Below the pieces are notes generated by a model. That model made no database searches and was not told the DNA's origin. It was given only the letters and a program-made list of their open reading frames with translations. Below are positions 1 to 10,404 of a stretch of 64,000 nt of DNA, piece after piece. Each line of letters opens with the position of its first letter. The first letter of the stretch is position 1. This DNA comes from an uncultured Roseateles sp. (GTDB taxonomy: Bacteria; Pseudomonadota; Gammaproteobacteria; Burkholderiales; Burkholderiaceae_C). The DNA is taken from the NCBI RefSeq assembly GCF_945956965.1, contig NZ_CAMFJS010000021.1, positions 1 through 64,000 on the forward strand, written 5' to 3'. The position numbers and the translations under genes were made by a program.

Positions 1-88
1 CGTACACCATCGTGTACCCCAGGGCCACCAGGGCATACATGCTGCCCAGCACCAGACCATTGATGATCTGTTGCATAAAAGTTTCCAT
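1..88 (-). CDS. livH: Branched-chain amino acid ABC transporter permease LivH, N-terminal fragment (runs off left edge)
   Basis: Reverse strand reads METFMQQIINGLVLGSMYALVALGYTMVY, typical LivH N-terminus; truncated by window edge. Confidence 0.85.
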   Translation of the reverse strand, partial: METFMQQIINGLVLGSMYALVALGYTMVY

Positions 89-401
89 GCTTGAGTCCTT
101 TGCTGCTTTTTTTCGGGAAGCGACAACACCAAGGTCGCGCTGATCTGCGTCAAAGGTTTGCAAGCCACATGCCAAAAATCGCGCAGCACGGGTAATCACT
201 GAGGCCACCCTATGTCGCTGCGGCAGCGTCAACAGCCCTGCTCCCGGCATTCGGGCGGAATTCGACACAGGGGCTCATTCGCGAGTGCGGAATACCGCCC
301 AAGCGCCACTTCAGACTGCTCTCAAACCCTGGCTGGCGCGACGCATTCGCACCCGCGCACTGCGCGACAGCGGCGCCAGCTTTAGGCACACTGGCGGGCT
401 A

Positions 402-2309
402 ATGCCCAAGCCCCACACACTTTCGACTGCCACCTCCGGCCAACGCTGGCGCAATCGGCTCAGCCATCCCAGCATCGTGGCCAGCCTCACCCTGGCCTTG
501 ATCGCGCTGGGTCTGAACATCGGCCACAGCCTGAGCGAGCGCGCTGGCATGGAGCAGCTCGCCGCCGTGGCCGCCGAGCGCCTGGAGCTTTACGCCGCCA
601 GCCTGGAGGCCCAGCTGGCCCGCTATGACTATCTGCCCAGCCTGATCGCGATCGACCAGGACTTGATGGCCGCACTGGCGCAACCCGGCGATGCCACCGC
701 ACGCCAGCGTGCCAGCCGCAAGCTCGCGCGCATCAATGTGCGCGCCGGCCTCGGCTTGATTTTCATTTGCGATGCGCAAGGCCGGGTGATCGCCTCCAGC
801 GACGACTACGCCAGCAGCCATGCCATCGCGCCCAAGCAAGAACCACCGGCCGAGACCTTGATGCGGCGCCTGGGCAAACAGCTTGGCGCCGGCAGCGGCC
901 AGTTCTTTGCCGCCAACGAAGCCAATGCCAGCACCGACTACCTGCTCAGCCAAAACCTGCAACGCGACGGTCGCGTGGTCGGCCAGGTGGTGGTGATGCT
1001 GAACCTGGCGCCCCTGGAAGCGACCTGGGTGGATCAGGGCATGCGCTCGCAAGGCGAGAAGCTGCTGGTGGTGGACAGCAATGATGTGGTGATCATGTCC
1101 TCGGTGCCGGCTTGGAAGTACCGCCTGCTCAACCGGGGCAGTGCCGAGCGCCATGCCGAACTGCTGGCCAGTGGGCGCTATGCCAGCCTCTTAGGCCCCG
1201 ATTTGGCCCTGGCCACCGAGGATTTGAACCAGCAAGACACCAGCTTGGTGCAAGTGCCCGCCATCGACGGCGATACCCGCCGCCGCCCGCTGCTGGCGCA
1301 AGAGCGCCCCATCGTGCCGCTGGCCCTGCGCCTGGTCACCTTGTCAGACCCCAGCGAGGTCTGGCGCCATGCGCGCTATGCGGCCTGGGGCGGTGCGGCG
1401 GTGGGCGCCAGCCTGGGCTTGTTGCTGCTGTACCTGGCCTATCGCCGGCGCGCCCTGGAACAACTCTTCCGCGCCAGCGAGGCCTTGAAGCAGGCGCACA
1501 GCGAGCTGGAACAACAAGTGGCCGAGCGCACCCAGGAATTGCGCCACAGCAATAGCGAGCTGAAGCACCAGATCAACCAGCGCCTGCAGGCCGAGGACGA
1601 ACTGATGCAAGCCGGCAAGCTGGCGGTACTGGGGCAGATGTCGGCGGGCATCTCACATGAGATCAACCAGCCGCTGACGGCCCTGCGCGCCCTCTCCCGC
1701 AACAGCCTGCTGCTGCTGGAAAAAGGCCGCAACAGCACGGTGGCCGAAAACCTGCGCGCCATCGACGCCATGGTGGAGCGCATGACCGCCATCACCCGCC
1801 AGCTCAAGAGCTTTGCCCGCAAGGCCGAGGCCGCGCAGGCGCCGGTCTCGCTGCTGGCGGCGATTCAGGGCGCGCGCACCCTGCTGCAGCACCGCATTCA
1901 GGCCGAGCAGGTGGCGCTGCAAATTGACGTTAGCGAACAGCTGCGGGTGAGCTGCGACGGCAACCGGCTGGAGCAGGTCTTGGTCAATCTGATCGGCAAT
2001 GCCATCGACGCCATGCAAACCAGCGCGAGCAAGACGCTGCGCATCTACACCGAGATGCATGAAGCCCGCCTGAGCCTGCTGATCAGCGACAGCGGCGCGG
2101 GCATGGCCGAGGACTTGCTGCCGCGCCTGTTTGAACCCTTCTTCACCACCAAGCCCGCCGGCCAAGGCTTAGGGCTGGGCCTGGTGATTTCATCGAAAAT
2201 CGTGCACGAATTTGGCGGCCAACTGCGCGCCCGCAACAACCCGCCCCCTGCCACCGGTATGACGTTTGAGTTTGATTTGGCCCTGAGCCCGAAAGAGTCC
2301 CATGTTTGA
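402..2309 (+). CDS. Sensor histidine kinase, C4-dicarboxylate DctB-like
   Basis: N-terminal TM plus periplasmic sensor region, H-box ISHEINQPLTALRA, N/G boxes (NLIGNAIDAM, GAGM...LFEPFFTTKPAGQGLGLGL); ORF opens at 285 but ATG at 402 gives a better signal-anchor start. Confidence 0.85.
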   Translation: MPKPHTLSTATSGQRWRNRLSHPSIVASLTLALIALGLNIGHSLSERAGMEQLAAVAAERLELYAASLEAQLARYDYLPSLIAIDQDLMAALAQPGDATARQRASRKLARINVRAGLGLIFICDAQGRVIASSDDYASSHAIAPKQEPPAETLMRRLGKQLGAGSGQFFAANEANASTDYLLSQNLQRDGRVVGQVVVMLNLAPLEATWVDQGMRSQGEKLLVVDSNDVVIMSSVPAWKYRLLNRGSAERHAELLASGRYASLLGPDLALATEDLNQQDTSLVQVPAIDGDTRRRPLLAQERPIVPLALRLVTLSDPSEVWRHARYAAWGGAAVGASLGLLLLYLAYRRRALEQLFRASEALKQAHSELEQQVAERTQELRHSNSELKHQINQRLQAEDELMQAGKLAVLGQMSAGISHEINQPLTALRALSRNSLLLLEKGRNSTVAENLRAIDAMVERMTAITRQLKSFARKAEAAQAPVSLLAAIQGARTLLQHRIQAEQVALQIDVSEQLRVSCDGNRLEQVLVNLIGNAIDAMQTSASKTLRIYTEMHEARLSLLISDSGAGMAEDLLPRLFEPFFTTKPAGQGLGLGLVISSKIVHEFGGQLRARNNPPPATGMTFEFDLALSPKESHV

Positions 2310-3645
2310 GGGTTACAAGATTTTGTTCGTCGAAGACGACCCACCGGTGCGCGCCAGCCTGACCCAGACCCTGGAGCTGGAAGGCCTGGAGGTTTGCGCC
2401 TGCGCCTGCGCCGAAGAAGCCCTGCCCCATATCCAGGCCGGCGCGCAAATCGTGGTGGCCACCGATGTGCGCCTGCCCGGCATGAGCGGCCTCGGCCTGC
2501 TGGACCATGTGGTGGCGACCGACCCCGACATTCCCGTCGTGCTGGTCACCGCCCACGGCGATGTGGCCATGGCGGTGCAAGCCATGCGGGTGGGTGCCTA
2601 CGACTTCCTGGAAAAGCCCTTCGCGCCGGAGCGCTTCATCGACACCCTCAAACGCGCGCTGGACAAGCGCGTGCTGCGCGTGGCGGTAGATGAGCTGCGT
2701 GGCCAGCTGCAGCGGCGCAGCGGCGTGGAAGCGGTCTTGCTGGGCAACTCCAGCGCCATGCAGCAGGTGCGCGCCCAGGTGCTGAATCTGGCCGACACCT
2801 CGGCCGATGTGATGATTCTGGGTGAGACCGGCACTGGCAAAGAACTGGTGGCGCGCTGCCTGCACGACCAAAGCAGCCGGCGCGACCGCAACTTCGTCGC
2901 CATCAACTGCGGCGGCCTGCCCGAGGCCTTGTTCGAGAGCGAGTTGTTCGGCCATGAGCCCGGCGCCTACACCTCGGCCGGCAAACGCCGCATCGGCAAG
3001 ATCGAACATGCCAACGGCGGCACCTTGCTGCTGGACGAGATCGAAACCATGCCCATCGCCCTGCAGATCAAGCTGCTGCGGGTGCTGCAAGAACGGCGAG
3101 TCGAGCGCCTGGGCTCCAACGAAGAACTGCCCATCAATGTGCGGGTGATTGCCGCCACCAAGGCCGATCTGCGCGCCTTGAGCGAGCAAGGCAAATTCCG
3201 CGGCGACCTGTACTACCGCCTCAATGTGGCGACCCTGCAGCTGCCGCCCCTAAGCCAGCGGCGCGAGGATATCCCGCTGCTGTTCGAGCATTTCGTCGCC
3301 CAGGCTTGCGCCCGTTATGAGCGCCCGGCGCCGGAGCTGTCACCCCAGCGCCTGCGCGAATTGATGGCGCATGACTGGCCGGGCAATGTGCGCGAGGTGC
3401 GCAATGCGGCCGACCGTTTTGTGCTGGCCATCAGCAGCCAGGAAGGTGCGAGCAGCCAGCCTGAAGGCGAGCCCGGCCACACCCTGGCCCAGCAAATGGA
3501 CCATGTCGAAAAGGCCTTGATCGAACAGGCCTTGCGCAAATGCCAGGGCCGCATTCCCGCGGCGATGGAGTTGCTGGGCACGGCCAAAAAGACGCTTTAC
3601 GACAAGCTGCACCGGCACGGCATTGAGCTGGAAAAGTTCCGCTGA
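2302..3645 (+). CDS. Sigma-54-dependent response regulator, DctD-like
   Basis: Receiver domain (ILFVEDDPPVR...TDVRLPGMSG), AAA+ with GETGTGKE and ELFGHEPGAYTSA (GAFTGA-like), C-terminal HTH; overlaps the kinase stop by 8 bp. Confidence 0.9.
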   Translation: MFEGYKILFVEDDPPVRASLTQTLELEGLEVCACACAEEALPHIQAGAQIVVATDVRLPGMSGLGLLDHVVATDPDIPVVLVTAHGDVAMAVQAMRVGAYDFLEKPFAPERFIDTLKRALDKRVLRVAVDELRGQLQRRSGVEAVLLGNSSAMQQVRAQVLNLADTSADVMILGETGTGKELVARCLHDQSSRRDRNFVAINCGGLPEALFESELFGHEPGAYTSAGKRRIGKIEHANGGTLLLDEIETMPIALQIKLLRVLQERRVERLGSNEELPINVRVIAATKADLRALSEQGKFRGDLYYRLNVATLQLPPLSQRREDIPLLFEHFVAQACARYERPAPELSPQRLRELMAHDWPGNVREVRNAADRFVLAISSQEGASSQPEGEPGHTLAQQMDHVEKALIEQALRKCQGRIPAAMELLGTAKKTLYDKLHRHGIELEKFR

Positions 3646-3674
3646 GCCGGGCTGCGGCGCAAGCTGGCGCCGGT

Positions 3675-4802
3675 TTAGCGATAGGCCGCGGGGTCGGCCG
3701 AGTCCGTGGGCTTTTGCACGAGGCGTCTAAAAGCCTCGCCCATGGGCAAATTCAGATTGATGCCGCGCGGCGGAATCGGCGACTGGAACCATTTGCGGTA
3801 CAGGGCCTGAATCTCGCCGCGCTGGTAGATGCCCGCGATGACACCGTCTACCAGGCTCTTGAACACCGCGTCATCACGCGGCAGGCCGATGGCATAGGGC
3901 TCGACCGAGAAGACCTCGTCCGAGATCACAAAGTCCTCCGGCCGCGCCGCGCTGATCTGCGACATACGCAGCAGCACATCGTCCATGGCATAGGCGGCAG
4001 CGCGGTCGGTCAGTAGCAAGCGAAAAGCGTCGTGGTCGTCTTGGCCCACCACAATGCGCATGCCCAGCTGCTGATTCAGATTGGCCTGATGCAGCAGCTG
4101 GATGCTGGTGGTGCCGATGGTGGAGGCCACCGCCAGGCCGCGCAAATCATCGAGCTTGCGCAGCGGTGCCACGCGTTTGGACATCAGCCGGGTCTGGGCC
4201 AGAAAGATCGTTAAGGAGAAGGACTGGGTCTTTTGCCGCTCCAGCGTGTTGGTGGTGATGCCGCACTCCAGATCCACCGTGCCATTGGCCACCAAGGGCA
4301 TGCGGGTGGCGGAGCTGACCGGCAAGTACTTGACCTCCAACTCGGGCAGGTCGAGGCGCTGCTTGATCGCTTCCACCATCTGCGTGCACAGATCAATCGA
4401 ATAGCCCATGGGCTTGAGCCGCGCATCCAGATAGGAGAACGGCGGCGAGGCGGCGCGGTAGCCCAGCACGATCAAACCGGTGTCGCGAATCTTGCGCAAG
4501 GTGTTGGAGCCCTCCCCACTGAGCAGCGCCGACGCCGGGCTGCCCGACACGGTGCTTGCAGCCACGCCGGGCGCGGCGCTCGGCGTCGCAGGCCCGGCCA
4601 TTGGGCTGGCACTGGCGGCCACGGGCGCGGGCGGGCTTGCGGCCAAGGCCAAATCGGCCGTCACCCACTGGGCCATCAGCCAGCCTGCCATCAGCCAGCC
4701 TGCCGGCCGCCAAGCCCGAAGACTCAGCCGCGCTGCGCTGATGCCGCCGGCATGAAGAAAGCGCAGGGCTTGGCGGTGTAGAGAGAGAGGTCTGTTAGTC
4801 AT
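3675..4802 (-). CDS. Amino-acid ABC transporter substrate-binding protein (GltI-like, SBP family 3)
   Basis: LRKIRDTGLIVLGYRAASPPFSYLD...GYSIDLCTQMVEAI; family 3 SBP pattern; start trimmed to ATG at 4802. Confidence 0.8.
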   Translation of the reverse strand: MTNRPLSLHRQALRFLHAGGISAARLSLRAWRPAGWLMAGWLMAQWVTADLALAASPPAPVAASASPMAGPATPSAAPGVAASTVSGSPASALLSGEGSNTLRKIRDTGLIVLGYRAASPPFSYLDARLKPMGYSIDLCTQMVEAIKQRLDLPELEVKYLPVSSATRMPLVANGTVDLECGITTNTLERQKTQSFSLTIFLAQTRLMSKRVAPLRKLDDLRGLAVASTIGTTSIQLLHQANLNQQLGMRIVVGQDDHDAFRLLLTDRAAAYAMDDVLLRMSQISAARPEDFVISDEVFSVEPYAIGLPRDDAVFKSLVDGVIAGIYQRGEIQALYRKWFQSPIPPRGINLNLPMGEAFRRLVQKPTDSADPAAYR

Positions 4803-4951
4803 GCGGCCGCACATTGTCGCCAGCCCGGCCGGGCGGACAAGCGGCAAAACCCCATTGCGTTTTACGCAATGCGCCGGCCTTCTTACTCAGGGACAATGCC
4901 GCTGAAATTTTTCTGTGCGGACTGGCCACCAAGCTATGGCAGCATGGGCGC

Positions 4952-5587
4952 ATGCCCCCATCAAGACCTGACCCCGACGACTTGCCGGCCATCATCCAGG
5001 CCCTGCCCGCACGCAGCCAAGCGCTCTATCGCTTGGCTGAGCAGCAATGGTGCCGGCAACAAGGGCTGCTGCTTTTCGCCTACGGCTCCCTGATCTGGAA
5101 GCCTGGCTTCGCCGCCGTGGAGCAGGGGCCAGCCCAGGTGCATGGCTTTCACCGCGCACTGCGCCTGCGCTCCTTGGTGAACCGCGGCAATGCGGCACAA
5201 CCGGGTCTGGTGCTCTGCCTCTTGCCCGGCGGCAGTTGCCGGGGCTTGTTCTACCGCGTGAGTCCGGCGCAGAGCGCGGCCGTGCTGTGCGAGTTGTGGG
5301 CCCGAGAAATGGTGGTGGGCTCCTACCAGCCGCGTTGGTTGAACTGCCTGAGCAGCAGCGGCCCACGCCGCGCACTCAGCTTCACGCTGGAGCGCCAAAG
5401 CCCGGGTTTGGTAGCCCCTTTGACCGACGCCGCCCTGCTGCAGATTTTCAAGGCCGCCCATGGCCGCTACGGCAGCACCCTGGACTATTTGCAACGCACG
5501 GTGCAGAGCTTGCAAGCCCACGGCATCCAAGACCGGGAACTGGAGCGACAGCTGCGCCTGGCAGCGCAAGAAGGCTTGCTCGGCTGA
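4952..5587 (+). CDS. Gamma-glutamylcyclotransferase, ChaC-like
   Basis: LLLFAYGSLIWKPGF motif near N-terminus, FYRVSPAQSAAVLCELWAREMVVGSYQPRW. Confidence 0.85.
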   Translation: MPPSRPDPDDLPAIIQALPARSQALYRLAEQQWCRQQGLLLFAYGSLIWKPGFAAVEQGPAQVHGFHRALRLRSLVNRGNAAQPGLVLCLLPGGSCRGLFYRVSPAQSAAVLCELWAREMVVGSYQPRWLNCLSSSGPRRALSFTLERQSPGLVAPLTDAALLQIFKAAHGRYGSTLDYLQRTVQSLQAHGIQDRELERQLRLAAQEGLLG

Positions 5588-5612
5588 AGCCCGCCACGCC
5601 GGGCGCGAAGCC

Positions 5613-6293
5613 TCAGCTCATTTGGCCGCGCAGGCGATCGAGGTCTTCGACCGTGTCCACATCGACCAGCACACCGGGATCATCGATGTCCACAGCTTGT
5701 GAGGGATAGCGGGCCAAGATGCGCCGCGCGCCCTCGTCGCCCTGCAGATCAACCAATTCGGAATAGAGCTCTGCACTGAAGCCCACCGGATGGCCTTGGC
5801 GGCCCTTGTACTGTGCAAACGCCACCGGGTACTGCTCCAGCGCGGCGGCCACGGCCAGGATGCTGCTGGGGCGCAGCAAGGGCATATCGGCCGGCATGAT
5901 CAACCAGCCTTCCGCATCACCACTGGCGCGCACGCCAGCCGCGATCGAATAGCCCATGCCGACCGGGCTGGCCCGGCCTTGTTGATCCAGGTCGGGCAAA
6001 ACCACCAGATCCACCGAGGCCACCCAGCCCTGCACCAATTGCTGCAATTTGGGCGTGGTGACCACCACCAGCTGCAAGCCTGTGGCCATCGCATTGCGCA
6101 GGCTGCGAGACAAGACGGTGTCTCGCGACGCATCATCGATATCGGCCTGGCCCTGCGCATCATTGGCGGGCATGGGGGATTGCTCGGCATCGGTATCTGC
6201 GCCGAGCCGCTGCGCCAGCTTATGGCCCTGGCCGTGAAACCTGATGCCGCGCCCTGCCGCAAGCACGACCAGCGCCGGTCGCCGTTTAGTCAT
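5613..6293 (-). CDS. Nucleotidyltransferase family protein (MocA/MobA-like, molybdenum cofactor cytidylyltransferase-like)
   Basis: [20 protein letters not shown]-terminus, [25 protein letters not shown]. Confidence 0.8.
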   Translation of the reverse strand: MTKRRPALVVLAAGRGIRFHGQGHKLAQRLGADTDAEQSPMPANDAQGQADIDDASRDTVLSRSLRNAMATGLQLVVVTTPKLQQLVQGWVASVDLVVLPDLDQQGRASPVGMGYSIAAGVRASGDAEGWLIMPADMPLLRPSSILAVAAALEQYPVAFAQYKGRQGHPVGFSAELYSELVDLQGDEGARRILARYPSQAVDIDDPGVLVDVDTVEDLDRLRGQMS

Positions 6294-6492
6294 CCTGAAC
6301 CTTATGTTTATCCCCCGTGCGGCCCGATCAAATCGCCAGGCTCGCACTGCCAAGCAGCATGCCGCCCGGGTCGCCGACGTGGAACTGGGGCCAACACCTA
6401 AGGTGTTTTACGCACCGTCTGAGCCCAAGTCGCGTGCTGGGCGTCGCACAGGCGCCAGTGCAGCATCGGCCAAACGTCGCATACTAAGGCCT

Positions 6493-7128
6493 ATGAGCAA
6501 ACTTTCCGACCTCCGCAAAAGCTACGAACAAGGCGAACTCGATGAGGCCTTGAGCGCCGAGCAACCCTTGGCCCAATTCAAAACCTGGCTGGATCAGGCC
6601 CTGGCCAGCGAGATCCCCGAGCCCAATGCCATGACCCTGGCCACGGTCGGTGCGAACGGGCAGCCCTCCACCCGCATCGTGCTGATCAAGGGATTTGATG
6701 AGCGCGGCCTGGTCTGGTTCACCAATTACGACAGCCGCAAAGGCCAGGAGTTAGCCCACAGCCCGCTGGCCGCGTTGCAATTCCACTGGGTAGAGTTGGA
6801 GCGTGTGGTGCGCATCGAAGGCCGGGTTGAGCGCGTGGACGCCGCCGAGTCTGATGCTTACTACCGCTCGCGGCCGCTGGACTCCCGGCTGGGCGCCTGG
6901 GCCTCGCCGCAAAGCCAGGTGATCAGTTCACGGGCGGTTCTGGTGAGCAATGCCGCCAAAGCCGCCATGACCCACGGCCTCAACCCCGAGCGCCCACCGC
7001 ACTGGGGCGGCTACCGCTTGGTGCCGCAGCGCTGGGAGTTCTGGCAAGGCCGCCGCTCACGCCTGCATGACCGCCTGTGCTACCGCCAAGAAGGCGGCCA
7101 ATGGATCAAGGAGCGCTTGGCGCCTTGA
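6493..7128 (+). CDS. pdxH: Pyridoxamine 5'-phosphate oxidase
   Basis: [18 protein letters not shown]..., [56 protein letters not shown]; start trimmed to ATG 6493. Confidence 0.95.
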   Translation: MSKLSDLRKSYEQGELDEALSAEQPLAQFKTWLDQALASEIPEPNAMTLATVGANGQPSTRIVLIKGFDERGLVWFTNYDSRKGQELAHSPLAALQFHWVELERVVRIEGRVERVDAAESDAYYRSRPLDSRLGAWASPQSQVISSRAVLVSNAAKAAMTHGLNPERPPHWGGYRLVPQRWEFWQGRRSRLHDRLCYRQEGGQWIKERLAP

Positions 7129-7171
7129 TCCACGGCCATCACCTGCCGCGCTAAGTCCGGCCCTTTTCAGC

Positions 7172-9313
7172 TCAGAAGCGAACCTGCACCCCGGTGTGCA
7201 GCGAGCGGCCGGCCAGCGGGCTGAGTTCACGGATGGTCGCCACCGAGGTGGCGCTGTAGGCCAGCTTGTTGGTGATGTTGTCCAGCTTCAAATACCACAG
7301 CGCGTCGGACTGACCCAGCATGAACTGGCGCGCAATGCTGGCCTTGAGCAGGCCGTAACCCGCCGTGGGCGTGTCCAGACTCGGTACCCGGTCCTGGCGA
7401 GCCGACAAGCGCCATTCCAGGCGGCCGGACCACAGCCCGCTCTGTGCATCCAGGCCCAAGCTGGCGCGCAGGGGTGCCAAGCGCGGCAAGGCTTCGCGGG
7501 TGGCGCGGTTTTCACCGCGCACGCCGTCGAGCTGGGCCGACAAGCTCAGCACCGTGCCAGCGCCCGCAAAGGCCGACATGGCCGCCGGCAGGGTCCAGCG
7601 CCCTTCCAGCTCAAAACCCTTCAAGGTGGCCGGCACCGATTTGAAGGCGTAGACCGGCATGCCTTCGATCTCAGGCTCGCCGGTGGCGTCCAGCGCGATA
7701 TAGCTGGAGAAGCGGGTCTGGTAGACGTTCAAACGCAGCAAATGCTCGGCGGTCTTCCATTGCAGCCCCAGGTCCACACCCTTGGCTTTTTCCAGGCCCA
7801 GGCTGGCATCACCGCGCTCAAAAGCGCCGCTGGCCACATGCACGCCATTGGCATGCAGCTCGTAAAACATCGGCGCCCGCTCGGTGCTGTTGAGATTGGC
7901 GTTGAGGCTCAGGCCTTGCGCGATCTGGGGCAAGCGATAGCTGGCACTGAGCGAGGCGCTGCGCGGCTTGTAACGCTGCGTTGCGGCGGGGCCGAAACGC
8001 GGCTCGGCCCCGGCGGCGTCGCCCGCCGACTCAATCCGCACCGACTCCAGCCGGCCGCCGAGCGATAGGCTGAAAGGCCCGGACTCATATTGCTCAAGCA
8101 AAAAGACCGCCGCGTTCTCGGTAATGGAGCTGGGCACCAAGGCCTCGGCGCCCTCGGCACTGAAGTCTGACTTTTCCCACTGCACACCGACCATGCCGTG
8201 GACGGGGCCGAGCGCGCCATGCTGGGCTTCCAGCCGCAAATCATGGCCCACGCTTTTGAACACAGTTCCAACTTCGCCCGAACCTTCCACTTCCTTGTGC
8301 TCGTAATTGCTGCGGCTGAGTTGCCAGCTCAAGCGCTGCAACAAGGCCCCGGTGTCACCTTCGGCCGCGCGCCATTCACCGGCGGCGGCCAGGCGTTGGC
8401 GCTGCATCTTGATCTTGACGTCGGGCTCCACCGTCACGCCATAGTCATTGCGGTAGTCGTCCAGCGACACGCCCGCATAACCATTGCTGAAAACATAGGA
8501 GCCGCCCAAGGCGCCGCCGTGGCTATCCGCAGCAGAATTCCGCACCTGCTTGCTGAGGCCATCTTCGCTGCGGAATTCGGGCGTACGCTGGTCGCCAGCG
8601 CGGCGCGCGGCCAGATCGGCATGCCAGGCGAAGCCGCTCTGGCTTGTGCCTGTGCCACCGTCCAGCACCAGGGCGCCATTGCGTTCGGCCGCCGCGCCGC
8701 CCAGGCGCACTTCAGCCGCGCCACTCAAGCCCGCCTGGGCCTTGCGCGGAATGCGGTTGTCCAGGGTGTTGACCACGCCGCCAATGGCATTGCCGCCATA
8801 GAGCAAGGCCGCGGCACCGCGCAGCACTTCAATTCGGTCGACCACCAAAGGATCCAGGGGCACGGCATGGTCGAAGCTGAGACTGGAGGCATCGACCGAG
8901 CTGCCCGAGTTGCTGAGCATGCGCACCCGGTCGCCATCCAGGCCGCGAATGGTGGGCCGATTGCTATTGGGGCCGAAGTAGCTGGAGGCCACGCCGGGCA
9001 GACCGTCCAGGGTTTCTCCCAGGCTGGAAGCGCGGCGCAGGATCAGCGCGTCGCCCTGCAAGACATCGACCGCTTGGGTCAGTTCGCCCGCGCGCAAGGG
9101 GTTGCCAGTCAGCACCACGCGGTCGAGCTTTTCGGCCGCAGCGGCATTGCCGGCAGCACTCGCAGCAGCGGCAGTTGTCGGCACGCTGCCATTGGCAGCT
9201 GTTGGACCTTGCTGAGCCACAGCGGGTGCAGCCATGAAAGAAGACATACCGGCCAGGCAAAGCAGGCTGGCGCCGACGGCCAGGGGCCGACGCGCAAAAG
9301 TTTTTGTTCGCAT
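7172..9313 (-). CDS. TonB-dependent outer-membrane receptor (possibly metal/ZnuD-like)
   Basis: Signal peptide, plug domain (LDRVVLTGNPLRAGELTQAVDVLQGDALILRRASSLGETLDGLPGV...IRGLDGDRVRMLSN), beta-barrel, C-terminal F; ZnuD-like plug wording is from memory. Confidence 0.85.
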   Translation of the reverse strand: MRTKTFARRPLAVGASLLCLAGMSSFMAAPAVAQQGPTAANGSVPTTAAAASAAGNAAAAEKLDRVVLTGNPLRAGELTQAVDVLQGDALILRRASSLGETLDGLPGVASSYFGPNSNRPTIRGLDGDRVRMLSNSGSSVDASSLSFDHAVPLDPLVVDRIEVLRGAAALLYGGNAIGGVVNTLDNRIPRKAQAGLSGAAEVRLGGAAAERNGALVLDGGTGTSQSGFAWHADLAARRAGDQRTPEFRSEDGLSKQVRNSAADSHGGALGGSYVFSNGYAGVSLDDYRNDYGVTVEPDVKIKMQRQRLAAAGEWRAAEGDTGALLQRLSWQLSRSNYEHKEVEGSGEVGTVFKSVGHDLRLEAQHGALGPVHGMVGVQWEKSDFSAEGAEALVPSSITENAAVFLLEQYESGPFSLSLGGRLESVRIESAGDAAGAEPRFGPAATQRYKPRSASLSASYRLPQIAQGLSLNANLNSTERAPMFYELHANGVHVASGAFERGDASLGLEKAKGVDLGLQWKTAEHLLRLNVYQTRFSSYIALDATGEPEIEGMPVYAFKSVPATLKGFELEGRWTLPAAMSAFAGAGTVLSLSAQLDGVRGENRATREALPRLAPLRASLGLDAQSGLWSGRLEWRLSARQDRVPSLDTPTAGYGLLKASIARQFMLGQSDALWYLKLDNITNKLAYSATSVATIRELSPLAGRSLHTGVQVRF

Positions 9314-9369
9314 AAATCACTCGTGAGCCAGCGCCGTGACATTGATCGGCGTGGCAAAGCATGAAACCG

Positions 9370-9391
9370 CCACTCACCCGCGGGTGAGTGG
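9370..9391. repeat. Perfect 22-bp palindrome CCACTCACCCGCGGGTGAGTGG between two reverse-strand genes
   Basis: Checked base by base; 11 complementary pairs, flanks do not extend it. Confidence 0.9.
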
Positions 9392-9402
9392 ACCGATAGG
9401 GT

Positions 9403-9792
9403 TCATGCAGAGTGAGGCGGGCCGCGCGCGCCGCGCTTCCAGAACGGCTGGGCCGCCGCACTGGCCGGCGCCTGCTGCAAAAAGCGCAAGGGGCTGAGTT
9501 CGGCCAAGACCACGGCCGCCGCAGCCTGAGGGAGATGATCTTGAGCGATATGGTCGAACACCGAGCAAACGCTGTCGCCCAATTGGTGGCCCCACAGCGT
9601 CAAGCCGGATGAAGCGACACGCCCCTCAATTTGCGACTGAACTTGGGCCAGCCCCGCAGGCGCGCTGCTGGCGTGAGCCACCCGGTGCCAGTGCCCCAGG
9701 CCTTGTGCGCAAAGCAGGCTCAGCGCGCACAGCAATGCCAGCCAGAAGCTGCTGGCTTGCCCATGTGGACGCTGAACGAGAGGCTGGCGCAT
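9403..9792 (-). CDS. Small secreted or membrane-anchored hypothetical protein (DUF2946-like style)
   Basis: 130-codon ORF between the DUF3299 and TonB genes; hydrophobic N-terminal helix followed by GHWHRVAHA; ATG at 9792. Confidence 0.6.
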   Translation of the reverse strand: MRQPLVQRPHGQASSFWLALLCALSLLCAQGLGHWHRVAHASSAPAGLAQVQSQIEGRVASSGLTLWGHQLGDSVCSVFDHIAQDHLPQAAAAVVLAELSPLRFLQQAPASAAAQPFWKRGARGPPHSA

Positions 9793-9799
9793 CAAATCC

Positions 9800-10369
9800 T
9801 CAGGGCTTGCTGACCAAAGCCTGACCCTCATTGACCCGGTAGAACAGGCCATAAGGGTCGTCATTCAACACCGCCAAAACGCCCTGCACCATCACCGGCT
9901 CCAGGCTGTAGCGCACCGGCTCCTTGGTGCGCACTTCGATCAGCCCTTCAGGACCGGCCGGCACGCAGAACGAGCACGATGTGGGCACCGATGACAGCAG
10001 GAAATGCTTTTGCTTGTCGCCAGGTTCCAGCGGCATCATGAAGCCCTGCACCTTGACCGTCTTCTTGTCCAGGGCCTGCACGGCGGCTGGAAAGATGGGG
10101 ATCAAGCGCGTCTTGTCGGCCTTGGTCGTGACGGACGACAGCAAAGTCCAGGTCAGCACACCCTCTTTTTCCTGCAAAGGTTTGAAGGGGCTGCGGGGAT
10201 CGTGATAGCCCGGGCCCTGGCCAATGACCGGCGCAGCTTGCGCAAAGGCCAAGTCGATCGGACTGATCGAGCCAATCAGGCCAAGAGCCAGCGTCGCGGC
10301 CACCAAGGCGGCGGCGCGAGGCAAGTGGGGGCGAGGACGGGGAGGGATTCTGTTCATCTCAGCCCGCAT
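9800..10369 (-). CDS. DUF3299 domain periplasmic protein
   Basis: KKTVKVQGFMMPLEPGDKQKHFLLSSVPTSCSFCVPAGPEGLIEVRTKEPVRYSLEPVMVQGVLAVLNDDPYGLFYRV is a DUF3299-type pattern; signal peptide; start trimmed to ATG 10369. Confidence 0.75.
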   Translation of the reverse strand: MRAEMNRIPPRPRPHLPRAAALVAATLALGLIGSISPIDLAFAQAAPVIGQGPGYHDPRSPFKPLQEKEGVLTWTLLSSVTTKADKTRLIPIFPAAVQALDKKTVKVQGFMMPLEPGDKQKHFLLSSVPTSCSFCVPAGPEGLIEVRTKEPVRYSLEPVMVQGVLAVLNDDPYGLFYRVNEGQALVSKP

Positions 10370-10404
10370 TGTGCCTGCGCTGCCGGGCGGCTGAGCAAAG
10401 TCAC

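Noticed and set aside
7067-9364. Forward ORFs (333 aa and 388 aa) across the TonB receptor region
   Set aside because: Antisense to a coherent TonB-dependent receptor with signal peptide and plug; shadow ORFs
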